A stretch of DNA of 64,000 bases from Buttiauxella massiliensis (GCF_902500225.1 NZ_LR722650.1:124001-188000), one strand, 5' to 3'; positions 52,839-62,976 are shown, numbered from the stretch's first letter. The notes: generated by a model not told the origin, from the letters alone. Translations and numbers: made by a program.

Positions 52839-53780
52839 TTATTCAGAAGCGGGCAACGCCTTAATCCAGTTCATCAATAATTCCGGCCAGTTGGCGGCAG
52901 GTAAACCGACTGCACCGCGAATCCCAAACCCATGTTTACCTTCCTGGAAAAGATGCATTTCCACCGGAACGTGCTGGGCACGTAAGGCCGAGAACATCAC
53001 CAGGCTGTTATCAACCGGCACGGAAGGGTCATCCACCGCATGAACGATAAACGTTGGTGGCGTCTGGGCCGTCACATTTTGCTCCGGTGAATATTTCTTT
53101 ATCTGCTCAGGCGTGGGTTTCTCACCAATCAGGGCTTTACGCGATCCCGGATGAGCGAGGCTTTCTTGCATGGTGATCACCGGATATAGCAGCGCCATAA
53201 AGTCAGGGCGCGCACTGAGTTTGTCTGTTTCATCCGTTACCGGGTAAACGGACTCGTTGTAACGCGTCCCCAAGCTTGCTGCGACATGGCCGCCTGCCGA
53301 GAACCCCAGCACGCCAATGCGATGTGGATCGATTTTCCACTTTTCAGCATCGGCACGCAGGGTGCGAATGGCTCGCTGAGCGTCGACCAGCGGCGCATCT
53401 GAACCTTCCGCATGTCCATCAGCCGGCATACGGTAAGTCATCACAAACAGGGTGTAGCCGTGGGCATTGAAAATGGGGGCCAGATCGCTGCCTTCTTTGT
53501 CCAGAACCACGCGTTGGTAGGAACCGCCAGGCGTGACTAATAACGCCACACCGTTGGGTTTTGTAGGCAAATAAGCGGTGATGGTTGGGGTACGAATACC
53601 TGTTACCGCGCGGTCAGCCAGCCCGCCGTCCTTGCGTCTGTCGACCGTTTCTTGTTTAACCTGACTGTTTTTTGCACCCGGTGCTTCACCCTGGGGCCAG
53701 ACGGGAAATTCAGCTAGTGCCTGCGCGGCACCACTCATGGACAGTAATATCGAAGTAGCAAGCAGAGAGCGACCTAACAT
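52839..53780 (-). CDS. Secreted alpha/beta-hydrolase (acetyl-esterase-like)
   Basis: A 313-aa exported serine hydrolase. Residues 1-23 form a signal peptide (ending ALA). The nucleophile is Ser161 in LGFSAGGH, the acid Asp in VHAVDDPSVP near 250 and the base His in EGKHGFG near 282. The oxyanion stretch is LLVTPGGSYQRV near 81. This arrangement is typical of esterases and carbohydrate-acetyl esterases. The substrate is unknown. AAAGGAAAGGTT precedes the start. Its stop sits against the repeat element shared with yncE. Confidence 0.82.
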   Translation of the reverse strand: MLGRSLLATSILLSMSGAAQALAEFPVWPQGEAPGAKNSQVKQETVDRRKDGGLADRAVTGIRTPTITAYLPTKPNGVALLVTPGGSYQRVVLDKEGSDLAPIFNAHGYTLFVMTYRMPADGHAEGSDAPLVDAQRAIRTLRADAEKWKIDPHRIGVLGFSAGGHVAASLGTRYNESVYPVTDETDKLSARPDFMALLYPVITMQESLAHPGSRKALIGEKPTPEQIKKYSPEQNVTAQTPPTFIVHAVDDPSVPVDNSLVMFSALRAQHVPVEMHLFQEGKHGFGIRGAVGLPAANWPELLMNWIKALPASE

Positions 53781-53901
53781 AACCTTTCCTTTTTCGAATG
53801 ATTAAGTGAGATATAACATACCGTTAATATGAAAAAGGCGAGGTGGTGCTCATTTATGAATCAAGAGGCTGATTAAATTGAAATCTCGTTTTGAAATGAT
53901 G

Positions 53902-53947
53902 TTCGCGCTTACCTTCACTCCATTATTGAGTGGAAGATAAGCGCGAA
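53902..53947 (-). terminator. Long hairpin after ydbK
   Basis: TTCGCGCTTACCTTCACTC pairs with GAGTGGAAGATAAGCGCGAA (one bulge, few mismatches) around the loop CATTATT, just beyond the ydbK stop. Confidence 0.75.
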
Positions 53948-53956
53948 ACAGAGCGG

Positions 53957-56900
53957 TTACTCGCTGTCAGCTTTCTCCGCTTTACCTGCCATTTGAGCCA
54001 GGAAGTCGTAGCGTTTTTGCAAATCGACGGCAGCATCTTTCCATAACTGCTCGGCAACTTCTGGCTGCTGTGCATTCAGTCGGCGGAAGCGCTGTTCTTT
54101 CATGAGCGTATCAGCCAGTGCATCAGACGGCGGGCGAGAGTCCAGTGCCAGCGGCAGTTTGCCTTCGTCGGCACGACGCGGGTCGAAGCGATACAGCGGC
54201 CAGAAGCCGGTCGCCGTCAACTGGCGCATCTGATCGTGACTCAACGCCAGGTCGTAACCGTGTTCTTCGCAAGGGCTGTAAGCAATAATCAGCGACGGCC
54301 CCGGATACGCCTCCGCTTCCTGAATCGCTTTCACGGTCTGGTTTAGCTGTGCTCCGAGGGAAATCTGCGCCACATAAACATGCCCGTACATCATCATGCT
54401 GACGCCGAGATCTTTACGTGCTTTACGCTTGCCGTGTTCGCCAAATTTGGTCACCGCGCCAAGTGGCGTGGCTTTCGACGCCTGGCCGCCGGTATTTGAG
54501 TAACACTGCGTATCAAGCACCAGAATATTGACGTTTTCGGTCAGGCTAAGCACGTGATCCAAGCCGCCAAAGCCGATGTCATAAGCCCAGCCGTCGCCGC
54601 CAATCAGCCAGATAGATTTATCTACCATTGCATCGGCATCGGTGATGAGCTGGCGCGCGTCCGGGTCGTCGATATCTGCCAGATGTTTGCGCAGTTCGAT
54701 AACCTGCTCGCGGCGCACTTCTGGTGTTGCCTCAGCATGAAGCTGTTCGTTCAGTTCAGCAGGCAGTTTGTCGGCAAACTTACCGATCAGACGCATCACG
54801 CGGGCGCGATGTTGATCGACGGTCAGACGGAAACCTAAACCAAATTCGGCGTTGTCTTCAAACAGCGAGTTCGCCCAGGCCGGACCGCGCCCGTTGGCAT
54901 CGGTGGTGTATGGCGTTGACGGCAAGTTACCGCCATAAATTGACGAGCAACCCGTGGCGTTGGCAATTAACATGCGGTCGCCATACAGCTGGGTCAGCAA
55001 TTTAATGTACGGCGTTTCACCGCAGCCGGAACATGCGCCGGAATATTCAAACAACGGTTGCAGCAGTTGCGAAGTACGAATGTCGATACGCTCGAGGCTG
55101 GTGCGCTCCATTTCCGGCAACTGAAGGAAGAAGTCGTAATTTTCCTTTTCTTCTTCGACGTGCTCAAGGCGCGACATCATATTGATGGCCTTGATTTCAG
55201 GGTTCTGGCGGTCTTTCGCCGGGCAAACTTCGACACACAAATTACAGCCGGTGCAATCTTCCGGTGCCACTTGCAGCACATATTTTTGCCCACGCATATC
55301 GCGGGATTTCACATCCAGAGACTGCAAGGCGGAAGGGGCGTTTTCCATCGCTTCTGGCTGCACGACTTTGGCGCGAATCGCCGAGTGCGGGCAGGCGGCA
55401 ACGCAATGGTTACACTGGGTACAAATGTCCGGTTTCCAGATAGGGATTTCTTCGGCGATGTTGCGTTTTTCCCACTGCGTGGTGCCCATCGGCCAGGTGC
55501 CGTCTGGCGGCAGTGCGGAAACAGGCAACGCGTCGCCAAGGCCTGCGAGCATCGCGGCAGTAACGGTTTTGACGAAATCCGGTGCTGCATCGGAAACAAC
55601 CGGCGGGCGCATTGGGCTTGTTTCGTTCACTTCCTGCAAAGTCACTTCGGCCAGCGACTCACGTGCTAACGCCAGTGCCTGCCAGTTACGCTCGACCAGT
55701 TCCTGGCCTTTGCTGCTGTAGCTTTTAGCAATCGCACCTTGCAGCTCTGCCAGTGCGCTATCACCCGGCAGAATGTTGGTGAGGTGGAAGAACGCCATCT
55801 GCATAACGGTGTTGATACGCGCGCCAAGTTGGCATTCACGGGCGATTTTCGCCGCGTTCACTACAAAGAAACGGGCTTTCTTCTGATTCAGAACCGCCTG
55901 AACTTCTTGCGGCAGGCGGTGCCACACTTCGTCCGCGCTATAAGGCGTGTTAAGCAGGAAAATACCGCCCGGTTTCAGGCGCTCGGTCATCTGATACTTG
56001 TCGATAAACTGCAACTGGTGGCAGCCAACAAAGTCTGCTTTATCAATCAGGTAGGTCGAGTTAATCGGCTGCTCGCTGACGCGCAGGTGAGAGACAGTCA
56101 GGCCACCGGCTTTTTTCGAGTCATAGACGAAATAACCCTGGGTGAAGAACGGCGTCGAGTTACCGATGATTTTGATGTTGTTTTTGGTGGCTGACACGCT
56201 GCCGTCGCTGCCCAGGCCGTAAAACAGCGCTTCAAGTTTGGCGCGGTTCGGCAGAGTGTTTTCTGGCAATGGCAGGGATAAATTAGTGACGTCGTCGTAA
56301 ATCCCGACCGTAAAGCGTGGGCGCGGTTTAGCTTCTTTCAGTTCGTTAAATACCGCCAGCACACAATCTGGACCAAACTCTTTTGAAGAGAGGCCGTAAC
56401 GCCCGCCAATCACGCGCGGCAACGTTTCACGCTCGCCACGGTTAAATGCTTCGGCAAGTGAAGTCATCACGTCGAGATACAACGGCTCTGCCAGCGCACC
56501 GGGTTCTTTGGTGCGGTCGAGCACGGCAATCTGGCGTGCGCTTTCTGGCAGCACTTCTAATAGATGGTCGGCGGAGAAAGGGCGGAACAGGCGAACTTTC
56601 AGCACGCCGACTTTCTCGCCGCGCGTCAGTAATTCGTCGACGACTTCTTCACATGTCCCGATGGCAGAGCCCATCAGGATAATCACGCGTTCGGCTTGCG
56701 GGTGGCCGTAGTATTCAAACGGGCGATACTGGCGGCCTGTGGTGGTGGCGAAGCTGTTCATCGCCTGCTCAACGTGCTCGTACACCGCGTCGTACCACAG
56801 GTTGCTGGCTTCCCGTGACTGAAAATAGGTATCCGGATTAGCGGAGGTGCCCCGGATAACCGGATGCTCAGGATTTAGCGCACGGGCGCGGTGCTCATCA

Positions 56901-57487
56901 ATCTCTTTTTGCGGCAGCAGTTCCAGAATGGTGCTGTCGGCCATCGGGACAATTTTATTGATTTCATGTGATGTGCGGAAACCATCGAAGAAATGAATAA
57001 ATGGCACGCGACTCTTTAGGGTGGCGATATGCGAAATCAGCGCAAAGTCTTGTGCTTCCTGAACGCTGCTGGCGCACAGCATAGCGCAGCCGGTCTGGCG
57101 AATCGCCATCACGTCCGAGTGATCACCAAAAATAGAGAGCGCATGGGTGGCAACAGTACGCGCCGCGACATGTAGCACAAACGGCGTCAGTTGCCCGGCC
57201 AGTTTGTAGAGCGTCGGGATCATCAGCAGTAAACCCTGCGATGAAGTAAATGAGGTGGAGAGTGCGCCGGTTTGCAGTGCGCCGTGAACCGCAGCTATAG
57301 CTCCGGCTTCGGACTGCATTTCTACCACGCGAGGCGTATCGCCCCACACGTTTTGTCGCCCGTCCCCGGACCAGGCATCAGCAAGTTCAGCCATGGTTGA
57401 GCTGGGCGTGATTGGGTAGATGGCAATTACTTCGCTGGCACGAAACGCGACAGACGCAACCGCACCATTGCCGTCGATTGTGATCAT
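53957..57487 (-). CDS. ydbK: Pyruvate:flavodoxin/ferredoxin oxidoreductase (NifJ family)
   Basis: An 1176-aa oxygen-sensitive enzyme that converts pyruvate and CoA to acetyl-CoA and CO2, passing electrons to flavodoxin or ferredoxin. Domains in order: pyruvate/TPP domain I (ASEVIAIYPITPSSTMAE near residue 16), CoA-side domains, two 4Fe-4S motifs (CTQCNHCVAACP near 690, CTGCNLCVEVCP near 746), then the TPP-binding domain with CSGCGETPYIKLL near 820 and GGDGWAYDIGFGGLDHV near 960. Full length and uninterrupted. Gene order ydbK-ydbJ-hslJ-ldhA is as in E. coli. Confidence 0.95.
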   Translation of the reverse strand: MITIDGNGAVASVAFRASEVIAIYPITPSSTMAELADAWSGDGRQNVWGDTPRVVEMQSEAGAIAAVHGALQTGALSTSFTSSQGLLLMIPTLYKLAGQLTPFVLHVAARTVATHALSIFGDHSDVMAIRQTGCAMLCASSVQEAQDFALISHIATLKSRVPFIHFFDGFRTSHEINKIVPMADSTILELLPQKEIDEHRARALNPEHPVIRGTSANPDTYFQSREASNLWYDAVYEHVEQAMNSFATTTGRQYRPFEYYGHPQAERVIILMGSAIGTCEEVVDELLTRGEKVGVLKVRLFRPFSADHLLEVLPESARQIAVLDRTKEPGALAEPLYLDVMTSLAEAFNRGERETLPRVIGGRYGLSSKEFGPDCVLAVFNELKEAKPRPRFTVGIYDDVTNLSLPLPENTLPNRAKLEALFYGLGSDGSVSATKNNIKIIGNSTPFFTQGYFVYDSKKAGGLTVSHLRVSEQPINSTYLIDKADFVGCHQLQFIDKYQMTERLKPGGIFLLNTPYSADEVWHRLPQEVQAVLNQKKARFFVVNAAKIARECQLGARINTVMQMAFFHLTNILPGDSALAELQGAIAKSYSSKGQELVERNWQALALARESLAEVTLQEVNETSPMRPPVVSDAAPDFVKTVTAAMLAGLGDALPVSALPPDGTWPMGTTQWEKRNIAEEIPIWKPDICTQCNHCVAACPHSAIRAKVVQPEAMENAPSALQSLDVKSRDMRGQKYVLQVAPEDCTGCNLCVEVCPAKDRQNPEIKAINMMSRLEHVEEEKENYDFFLQLPEMERTSLERIDIRTSQLLQPLFEYSGACSGCGETPYIKLLTQLYGDRMLIANATGCSSIYGGNLPSTPYTTDANGRGPAWANSLFEDNAEFGLGFRLTVDQHRARVMRLIGKFADKLPAELNEQLHAEATPEVRREQVIELRKHLADIDDPDARQLITDADAMVDKSIWLIGGDGWAYDIGFGGLDHVLSLTENVNILVLDTQCYSNTGGQASKATPLGAVTKFGEHGKRKARKDLGVSMMMYGHVYVAQISLGAQLNQTVKAIQEAEAYPGPSLIIAYSPCEEHGYDLALSHDQMRQLTATGFWPLYRFDPRRADEGKLPLALDSRPPSDALADTLMKEQRFRRLNAQQPEVAEQLWKDAAVDLQKRYDFLAQMAGKAEKADSE

Positions 57488-57777
57488 GGGACACCCTTAC
57501 ATTGCGCAACAATAAGAAATCGAAAAGACCCGTATGCCTGCACGAGCCGAAGAATAATTATTTAATTCTAGCAAAGCCCACAAAAGGTGATTTTCGCTTT
57601 TGTGTCCTGCGTTGCGCTTTGATTGAGGTCGTGGAAAAGGGCGTGTGGGTGAGTTTTGCGCAATTAAGTGATCCCTATTGCAAAATCACACACATTTTAT
57701 GGCTTTACGGCCTCGACGTAACGCAACGCCTGCGCTTATGATTCTTAGGTTTTGCAACGTTCAGGGGGAGAAGAGTA
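57488..57777. other. Intergenic region between divergent ydbK and ydbJ
   Basis: No supported gene; a 79-codon plus-strand frame has no ribosome-binding site or family pattern. It should hold both promoters, but I see no clear operator. Confidence 0.4.
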
Positions 57778-58044
57778 ATGCGAGCTGCGTTTTTAGCGGG
57801 ATTTGCCGTACTGTTATTGTCGGCATGTAGTAGTGAACCACCTCAACAAGCCACTGCAGCTCACGTACCGCCTGGTATGCGCGCAGCAATGTCAAATCAG
57901 GGGCAGGCGAGTTGTGCAATGATTGGTGGGACGTTGAGTGTTGCTCGTCAGCTTGATGGTTCAGCAATCGGTATGTGCGCGATGCCGAACGGCAAACGCT
58001 GTAGTGAAAATGCGCTTGCCGCCGGGACTTGTGGGGCGTACTAA
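57778..58044 (+). CDS. ydbJ: DUF333 lipoprotein YdbJ
   Basis: An 88-aa lipoprotein with lipobox LLSAC (acylated Cys at residue 17). The DUF333 core has SNQGQASCAMIGGTLSVARQLDGSAIGMCAMPNGKRCSE-type sequence, with cysteines that may form disulfides. Function unknown. GGGGGAGAAGAGTA precedes the ATG. It converges with hslJ, with only five bases between stops and no obvious terminator. Confidence 0.88.
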   Translation: MRAAFLAGFAVLLLSACSSEPPQQATAAHVPPGMRAAMSNQGQASCAMIGGTLSVARQLDGSAIGMCAMPNGKRCSENALAAGTCGAY

Positions 58045-58049
58045 CCTAA

Positions 58050-58475
58050 TCAGTTGACCAGATCGGCCAGTTTATAAACTAAAGTATGCTGGCTGGTTTT
58101 GAGCGTCAGTTGTTGCGGAGCTAAGTCAACTTTTGCGCCCGTAGTCAGCATATCGTTAATCATGTGATCCAACTCGTTAAGCTGCGGCTCCGCGCATAAC
58201 ATCATGGTCATTCCCAGACCTTTCGCTTTCAGCGTGCTGTCTTCAAGCGTTGCCTGGCCCATAAAGCGGTTACACATCGCACCGGAAATATGCATGTTTT
58301 CACCGAAGCTCAGCTCCGGCGTGCGTTTAATGCCGTCCAACGGTTTGCCGTCTACGGTTTGCAGAACATAACGGTGGTGTTGCAGATCTTGCGCGGTGAC
58401 TGCGGATTTATCGCCAGATTGCGCGCAGCCAGCCAGTACCATTGCAGCCAGCGCTAAAGAAGCTAATTTTTTCAT
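58050..58475 (-). CDS. hslJ: Heat-shock lipoprotein HslJ
   Basis: A 141-aa outer-membrane lipoprotein with lipobox VLAGC (Cys17). The META/HslJ domain is recognisable by SFGENMHISGAMCNRFMG near residue 72 and LGMTMMLCAEP near 98. In E. coli it is heat-shock induced and linked to novobiocin resistance. An AAAGAAATG-type start follows GGGAAAAG. Length agrees with E. coli HslJ (140 aa). Confidence 0.92.
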   Translation of the reverse strand: MKKLASLALAAMVLAGCAQSGDKSAVTAQDLQHHRYVLQTVDGKPLDGIKRTPELSFGENMHISGAMCNRFMGQATLEDSTLKAKGLGMTMMLCAEPQLNELDHMINDMLTTGAKVDLAPQQLTLKTSQHTLVYKLADLVN

Positions 58476-58562
58476 TTCTTTTCCCTAAGTTATTCAGTTC
58501 ATCAATGAGTTGCTGGGGATTGTAGCAAATTTATGGATTCATCCATTGGGTATAATCTTAAA

Positions 58563-58593
58563 AATGGCGGATGACGTTGCGCCATCCGCCATT
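58563..58593 (-). terminator. ldhA terminator
   Basis: AATGGCGGATG / CATCCGCCATT 11-bp stem with a 9-nt loop, three bases beyond the ldhA stop on the minus strand; TTTTTAAG follows in the direction of transcription. Confidence 0.88.
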
Positions 58594-58595
58594 GA

Positions 58596-59585
58596 TTAGC
58601 TCACCTGATTAACACAAGGCTCGCCGTTCTCTAACTGACGCAAATTTTCCAGCGTCGTTTCGGAAATGCTGGTTAACGCTTCCGCTGTCAGGAACGCCTG
58701 GTGGCCGGTAAACAGCACGTTGTGGCAGGCCGACAGGCGGCGGAACACGTCATCCTGAATCACATCGTTAGATTTATCTTCAAAGAACAGGTCGCGTTCG
58801 TTCTCATACACATCCATACCTAACGCACCGATTTTTTGATTTTTCAGTGCATCAATAGCGGCTTGGGAATCAATCAAAGCGCCACGACTGGTGTTGATAA
58901 TCATCACGCCATCTTTCATCTGTGCAAATGCAGCCTGGTCAAGTAAATGATAGTTCTCAGGCGTCAGAGGGCAGTGCAGTGAAATAACATCTGACTGTGC
59001 GAACAGCGTTGGCAAATCGACATATTCCACACCCAGTTCAAGTGCGGCTGCACTTGGGTACGGATCGAACGCCAGCAAGCGCATCCCGAAGCCTTTCAAA
59101 ATTCTCAGCGCGGCAATACCAATCTTACCGGTGCCAATCACACCGGCGGTTTTGCCGTACATGGTGAAGCCAGTCAGCCCTTCCAGAGAGAAGTTCGCAT
59201 CGCGGGTACGCTGATAAGCGCGGTGAATACGACGGTTCAGGCACATCATCATGCCGAGTGCATGTTCTGCTACGGCTTCTGGTGAATAAGCTGGAACTCG
59301 CACCACCGGCAGGCCTAACTCTTTAGCAGCGTCGAGATCGACGTTGTTAAAGCCCGCGCAGCGCAATGCGATGAACTTCACACCATGCCTTTTGAGCTCT
59401 TCGAGAACAGGGCGGCTACCGTCGTCATTCACGAAGATACAAACACCATCGCAACCATGAGCAGTTTTGGCTGTTTTTTCGGTTAGCAGAAAGTCGAAAA
59501 ATTCAAGTTCAAAGCCGTATTCATTGTTAACCTGCTCCAGATACTTTTTGTCGTACTGTTTTGTGCTATACACTGCCAGTTTCAT
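58596..59585 (-). CDS. ldhA: Fermentative D-lactate dehydrogenase
   Basis: A 329-aa cytosolic NAD-dependent enzyme reducing pyruvate to D-lactate, identical in length to E. coli LdhA. NAD loop GVIGTGKIGIAALRIL near residue 149, catalytic Arg in NTSRGALID near 234, Glu in DVYENERDLFFED near 263, and His in FTGHQAFLT near 295. The start MKLAVYSTKQYDKKYL matches LdhA. GGAGATAAGTCTC lies before the ATG. About 220 bp separate it from divergent ydbH. Confidence 0.96.
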   Translation of the reverse strand: MKLAVYSTKQYDKKYLEQVNNEYGFELEFFDFLLTEKTAKTAHGCDGVCIFVNDDGSRPVLEELKRHGVKFIALRCAGFNNVDLDAAKELGLPVVRVPAYSPEAVAEHALGMMMCLNRRIHRAYQRTRDANFSLEGLTGFTMYGKTAGVIGTGKIGIAALRILKGFGMRLLAFDPYPSAAALELGVEYVDLPTLFAQSDVISLHCPLTPENYHLLDQAAFAQMKDGVMIINTSRGALIDSQAAIDALKNQKIGALGMDVYENERDLFFEDKSNDVIQDDVFRRLSACHNVLFTGHQAFLTAEALTSISETTLENLRQLENGEPCVNQVS

Positions 59586-59807
59586 GAGACTTATCTCCAG
59601 AATAATATTGATGTAAAATTATCACGCTTAAAATATTCATACAAATATTAAAATTTATTTTCAAGCATGAAATTCTACTGCTAACCCAAGGTTGGCTACG
59701 CTTATACCAGGTACGACCTTCACGCCCGGTCCAAATAATGCAAGAATGATCGCATATGTTGTTTAAATGGGCACATAATTGTCGCAGAATCAGGATATTA
59801 ATCACCC

Positions 59808-62450
59808 ATGAAGGGTAAATATAAAGCCATTATTGCGTTGGCATTGATACTCATTCTACTACCGTTAACGCTTCTGATGACTATAGCCCATTGGCTGCCA
59901 ACACTTGCCGGTATCTGGCTGCCGCAAGGGACACGCATTGCTATGGAAGCCAGCCCGCGATTTACGCGTGGTGCGATAATCGTTCCTGATTTACGTTATC
60001 TTGCCGGAGATTGCGGGCTGGCGATGATAAAAGATGCCACTCTTAGCCACCCCAAACGCTGGCGCATTCATCTTGATACGCTCAATCTTAACGTTGATTG
60101 CCTGAGTAAAATTCCTCTCGACGAATCTGGCCCAGCCGCACCGCGTACTTTGGCCGAGTGGCAATCACTGCTGCCTGAAAGCCTGCTCACTATAGATAGG
60201 GTCAATGTAACCCCCTTTCAACAGTTCTCCGGCGGTTTACGTTTAACGTTAACACCGCAGCAGCAAACGGTTCACTACCAAGGCCCATCGCTCAGCGTTG
60301 ATGCGCAGCTAAACGGTCAAATGCTCAATCTGCAAAAGTTAAAGATTCAGGCTTTTGCTGGTATGGACCCGTTGGAACTTGTCGGCACCATTACCTTACC
60401 TCCGCTTACCGATAAACTGCCTGAACAGGGTCATCTCGCAACTAAATTACGCATTCCACAAGAGCCTGAACTGGTCGATGTCGTTCTGAACTGGAATGAT
60501 GAACAGGGTTCATTTTCACTGAAGAAGCCTGCTGCGGCTGAGGCATTGTTGACGCTGCCATGGACCATCAGTGAGAACATTTTTGAAGTCAATGGTGGGC
60601 AGTGGTTCTGGCCCTATGCCGGGTTCCCGCTGCGAGGTGGCATTGCTTTACGGATTGATGACTGGAAGCAGGGGCTGGAAAAGGCCTTAATCAGCGGGCG
60701 TATGAACGTCGTCACGCAGGGTAGTGCCGGGAAAGCCAACGCGGTGCTAAATATTGGTCCCGGGAAGCTCAGCATGATCAACAGCTCCTTACCGGTGCAA
60801 TTAACCGGTGAAGCAAAACAAGATGGCATGGTGTTTTACGCAGTGCTGCCGGGTGAAATTAGCGGAGCGATTGCCGATCCAAAATTGTTGTTCCGTCCAG
60901 GCGCTCTACTGCGATCACGTGGGCGTGTCATCGACTCCATTGACGTCGATGAAATCCGTTGGCCGCTTGCCGGTGTCAGCGTCACGCAGCGCGGTGTCGA
61001 TGGGCGGTTGCAGGCAATTGTTCGCGCACACGAAAACCAAAGGGGTAATTTCGTGCTGCATCTGGATGGCAAAGCGGATGACTTTTTGCCAGATGCTGGG
61101 TTATGGCGGTGGAAGTATTGGGGCAAGGGTGAGTTTACCCCGATGCAGGCTAAGTGGGATGTGCGCGGACAAGGAGAGTGGCGCGATAGCGTGATTGAAC
61201 TTAGCTCGCTTTCTACCGGCTTTGACAAGCTTGAGTATGGCTCAATGCTGGTCACTGAACCACGCTTGAAACTGGAGAGGCCTCTACACTGGCAGCGTGC
61301 GCAAACCGCTCCCACTTTTGACGGCGCATTTATCCTCAATGCGGGAGAAACGACTTTCAGCGGTGGCAGTACGTTACCGCCGTCAACATTAACCTTTAGC
61401 GTAACGGGCGAAGACCCTTCTTCATTCCAGTATAAAGGTGACCTCCACGCAGGCAGTATTGGCCCGGTACGTGTGAATGGCCGCTGGGATGGTGTGCGCC
61501 TGCGCGGTAATGCGTGGTGGCCACAGCAAGGTTTAACTGTGTTCCAGTCGCTTATCCCCGCTGACTGGAAAATGACTTTAAAAGATGGCTCGCTCTATTC
61601 ACAGGTGGCTTTTTCCGCAGCCGCAGGGCAGGGATTTGAGGCCGGCGGCCATGGTGTGGTGAAAAATGGCAGCGTCTGGTTGCCGGATAACCAAATTAAT
61701 GGTGTTGATTTTGTGCTGCCATTCCGCTTTAGCCACAGCACCTGGCGATTAGGGACTGATGGTCCGGTCACCTTGCGGATAGCCGAAGTTAAAAATCAGA
61801 TTGCCGCGACAAATGTGACGGCCGATCTTGAAGGATGGTATCCATGGAGTGAAAAGCAGCCGCTGATGCTCAGTAACGTTAATGTGGATCTTCTGGGTGG
61901 AAAATTACGAATGCAGCAGTTGCGCATGCCGCAACGTGATGCAGCCTTGCTACGCTTAGAAAATATCTCGTCGAGCGAATTGATTACTGCGGTCAATCCC
62001 AAACAGTTCACTATGTCCGGGCGTGTGAATGGTGCCTTGCCGCTGTGGCTTAACCATCCACAATGGATCATTAAAGGTGGCTGGCTGACAAATCCAGGCC
62101 CACTGACATTGCGGCTGGATAAAGATATGGCTGATGCCATTGTTGAGAACAATATTGCTGCAGGCGTTGCGGTTAACTGGCTGCGTTATATGGAGATTTC
62201 TCATTCCTGGACAGATATTAATTTAGATAACCTTGGCGTGTTAACTTTGCGGGCGAATGTGCAGGGCACAAGCCAGGTTGAAGGGAAAAGGAATGCGGTG
62301 CGGCTGAACTACAGCCATCAGGAAAACCTCTTTACGCTTTGGCGCAGCCTGCGTTTTGGGGACAATTTGCAAACCTGGCTTGAGCAACATACCGAACTGC
62401 CGGATGTGCGTTGCCAGGCTCGCGATAAAGCTTGTGAGGAAACACAATGA
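59808..62450 (+). CDS. ydbH: AsmA-like envelope lipid-transport protein YdbH
   Basis: An 880-aa inner-membrane-anchored periplasmic bridge protein, one residue longer than E. coli YdbH. Residues ~7-30 are the single membrane anchor (AIIALALILILLPLTLLM); the rest is beta-rich, forming a long groove. With YhdP and TamB it moves phospholipids between the inner and outer membranes in E. coli. It has no catalytic motif. A four-base overlap (ATGA) couples it to ynbE. In this organism the operon keeps the E. coli order ydbH-ynbE-ydbL beside ldhA. Confidence 0.95.
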   Translation: MKGKYKAIIALALILILLPLTLLMTIAHWLPTLAGIWLPQGTRIAMEASPRFTRGAIIVPDLRYLAGDCGLAMIKDATLSHPKRWRIHLDTLNLNVDCLSKIPLDESGPAAPRTLAEWQSLLPESLLTIDRVNVTPFQQFSGGLRLTLTPQQQTVHYQGPSLSVDAQLNGQMLNLQKLKIQAFAGMDPLELVGTITLPPLTDKLPEQGHLATKLRIPQEPELVDVVLNWNDEQGSFSLKKPAAAEALLTLPWTISENIFEVNGGQWFWPYAGFPLRGGIALRIDDWKQGLEKALISGRMNVVTQGSAGKANAVLNIGPGKLSMINSSLPVQLTGEAKQDGMVFYAVLPGEISGAIADPKLLFRPGALLRSRGRVIDSIDVDEIRWPLAGVSVTQRGVDGRLQAIVRAHENQRGNFVLHLDGKADDFLPDAGLWRWKYWGKGEFTPMQAKWDVRGQGEWRDSVIELSSLSTGFDKLEYGSMLVTEPRLKLERPLHWQRAQTAPTFDGAFILNAGETTFSGGSTLPPSTLTFSVTGEDPSSFQYKGDLHAGSIGPVRVNGRWDGVRLRGNAWWPQQGLTVFQSLIPADWKMTLKDGSLYSQVAFSAAAGQGFEAGGHGVVKNGSVWLPDNQINGVDFVLPFRFSHSTWRLGTDGPVTLRIAEVKNQIAATNVTADLEGWYPWSEKQPLMLSNVNVDLLGGKLRMQQLRMPQRDAALLRLENISSSELITAVNPKQFTMSGRVNGALPLWLNHPQWIIKGGWLTNPGPLTLRLDKDMADAIVENNIAAGVAVNWLRYMEISHSWTDINLDNLGVLTLRANVQGTSQVEGKRNAVRLNYSHQENLFTLWRSLRFGDNLQTWLEQHTELPDVRCQARDKACEETQ

Positions 62451-62647
62451 AAATCGTCATCGCTATGCTCCTGGTGACAGGGATTGCCGGGTTAACGGGA
62501 TGCACGCCGCGTATTGAAGTCGCGGCGCCAAAAGAACCTATCACCATTAATATGAACGTGAAAATCGAGCATGAGATTCATATTAAAGTCGATAAAGACG
62601 TTGAAACGTTGCTTAAAAACCGCAGCGATTTGTTTGGTCAGGAGTGA
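62447..62647 (+). CDS. ynbE: Outer-membrane lipoprotein YnbE
   Basis: A 66-aa lipoprotein with lipobox GLTGC (Cys19). The short mature part (KEPITINMNVKIEHEIHIKVDKDVE) is built of alternating residues suited to a beta strand. In E. coli YnbE sits at the outer membrane and extends the YdbH groove. It overlaps ydbH, and its stop is six bases before the ydbL start. Confidence 0.93.
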   Translation: MKIVIAMLLVTGIAGLTGCTPRIEVAAPKEPITINMNVKIEHEIHIKVDKDVETLLKNRSDLFGQE

Positions 62648-62652
62648 AGCTC

Positions 62653-62976
62653 ATGAACAAAATCGTTAAGAGTGTTTTACTGGCAAGCATATTACTGAGC
62701 CAACAGGCATTGGCATTAACCCTGTCGGAAGCACGCCAGCAAGGGCGAGTGGGGGAGACACTAAGCGGTTATGTTGCGCCAATTAAACAAGATAAAGAGA
62801 CGCTGGCGTTGGTGAAAAGCATTAACGAAGCGCGTGCGGAAAATTATCAGAAACTGGCAGACAGCAACAATATCTCAGCAAACCAGGTCGCAGAATTGGC
62901 CGGGCAGAAGCTGGTGGCTCGCGCACAACCGGGCGAATTCGTACGCGGCATTAACGGCCAATGGATGAAAAAATAA
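62653..62976 (+). CDS. ydbL: Periplasmic DUF1318 protein YdbL
   Basis: A 107-aa exported protein. Residues 1-21 form the signal peptide (ending QALA). The DUF1318 core has LSEARQQGRVGETLSGYVAPI near residue 24 and VAELAGQKLVARAQPGEFVRGINGQW at the end, matching E. coli YdbL. It modulates YdbH-YnbE assembly in E. coli. GGAG lies eight bases before the chosen ATG; the GTG overlapping the ynbE stop is three codons upstream and less likely. Confidence 0.92.
   Translation: MNKIVKSVLLASILLSQQALALTLSEARQQGRVGETLSGYVAPIKQDKETLALVKSINEARAENYQKLADSNNISANQVAELAGQKLVARAQPGEFVRGINGQWMKK

Noticed and set aside
57502-57741. 79-codon frame between ydbK and ydbJ
   Set aside because: No ribosome-binding site, begins in the ydbK promoter region and lacks any known family pattern.
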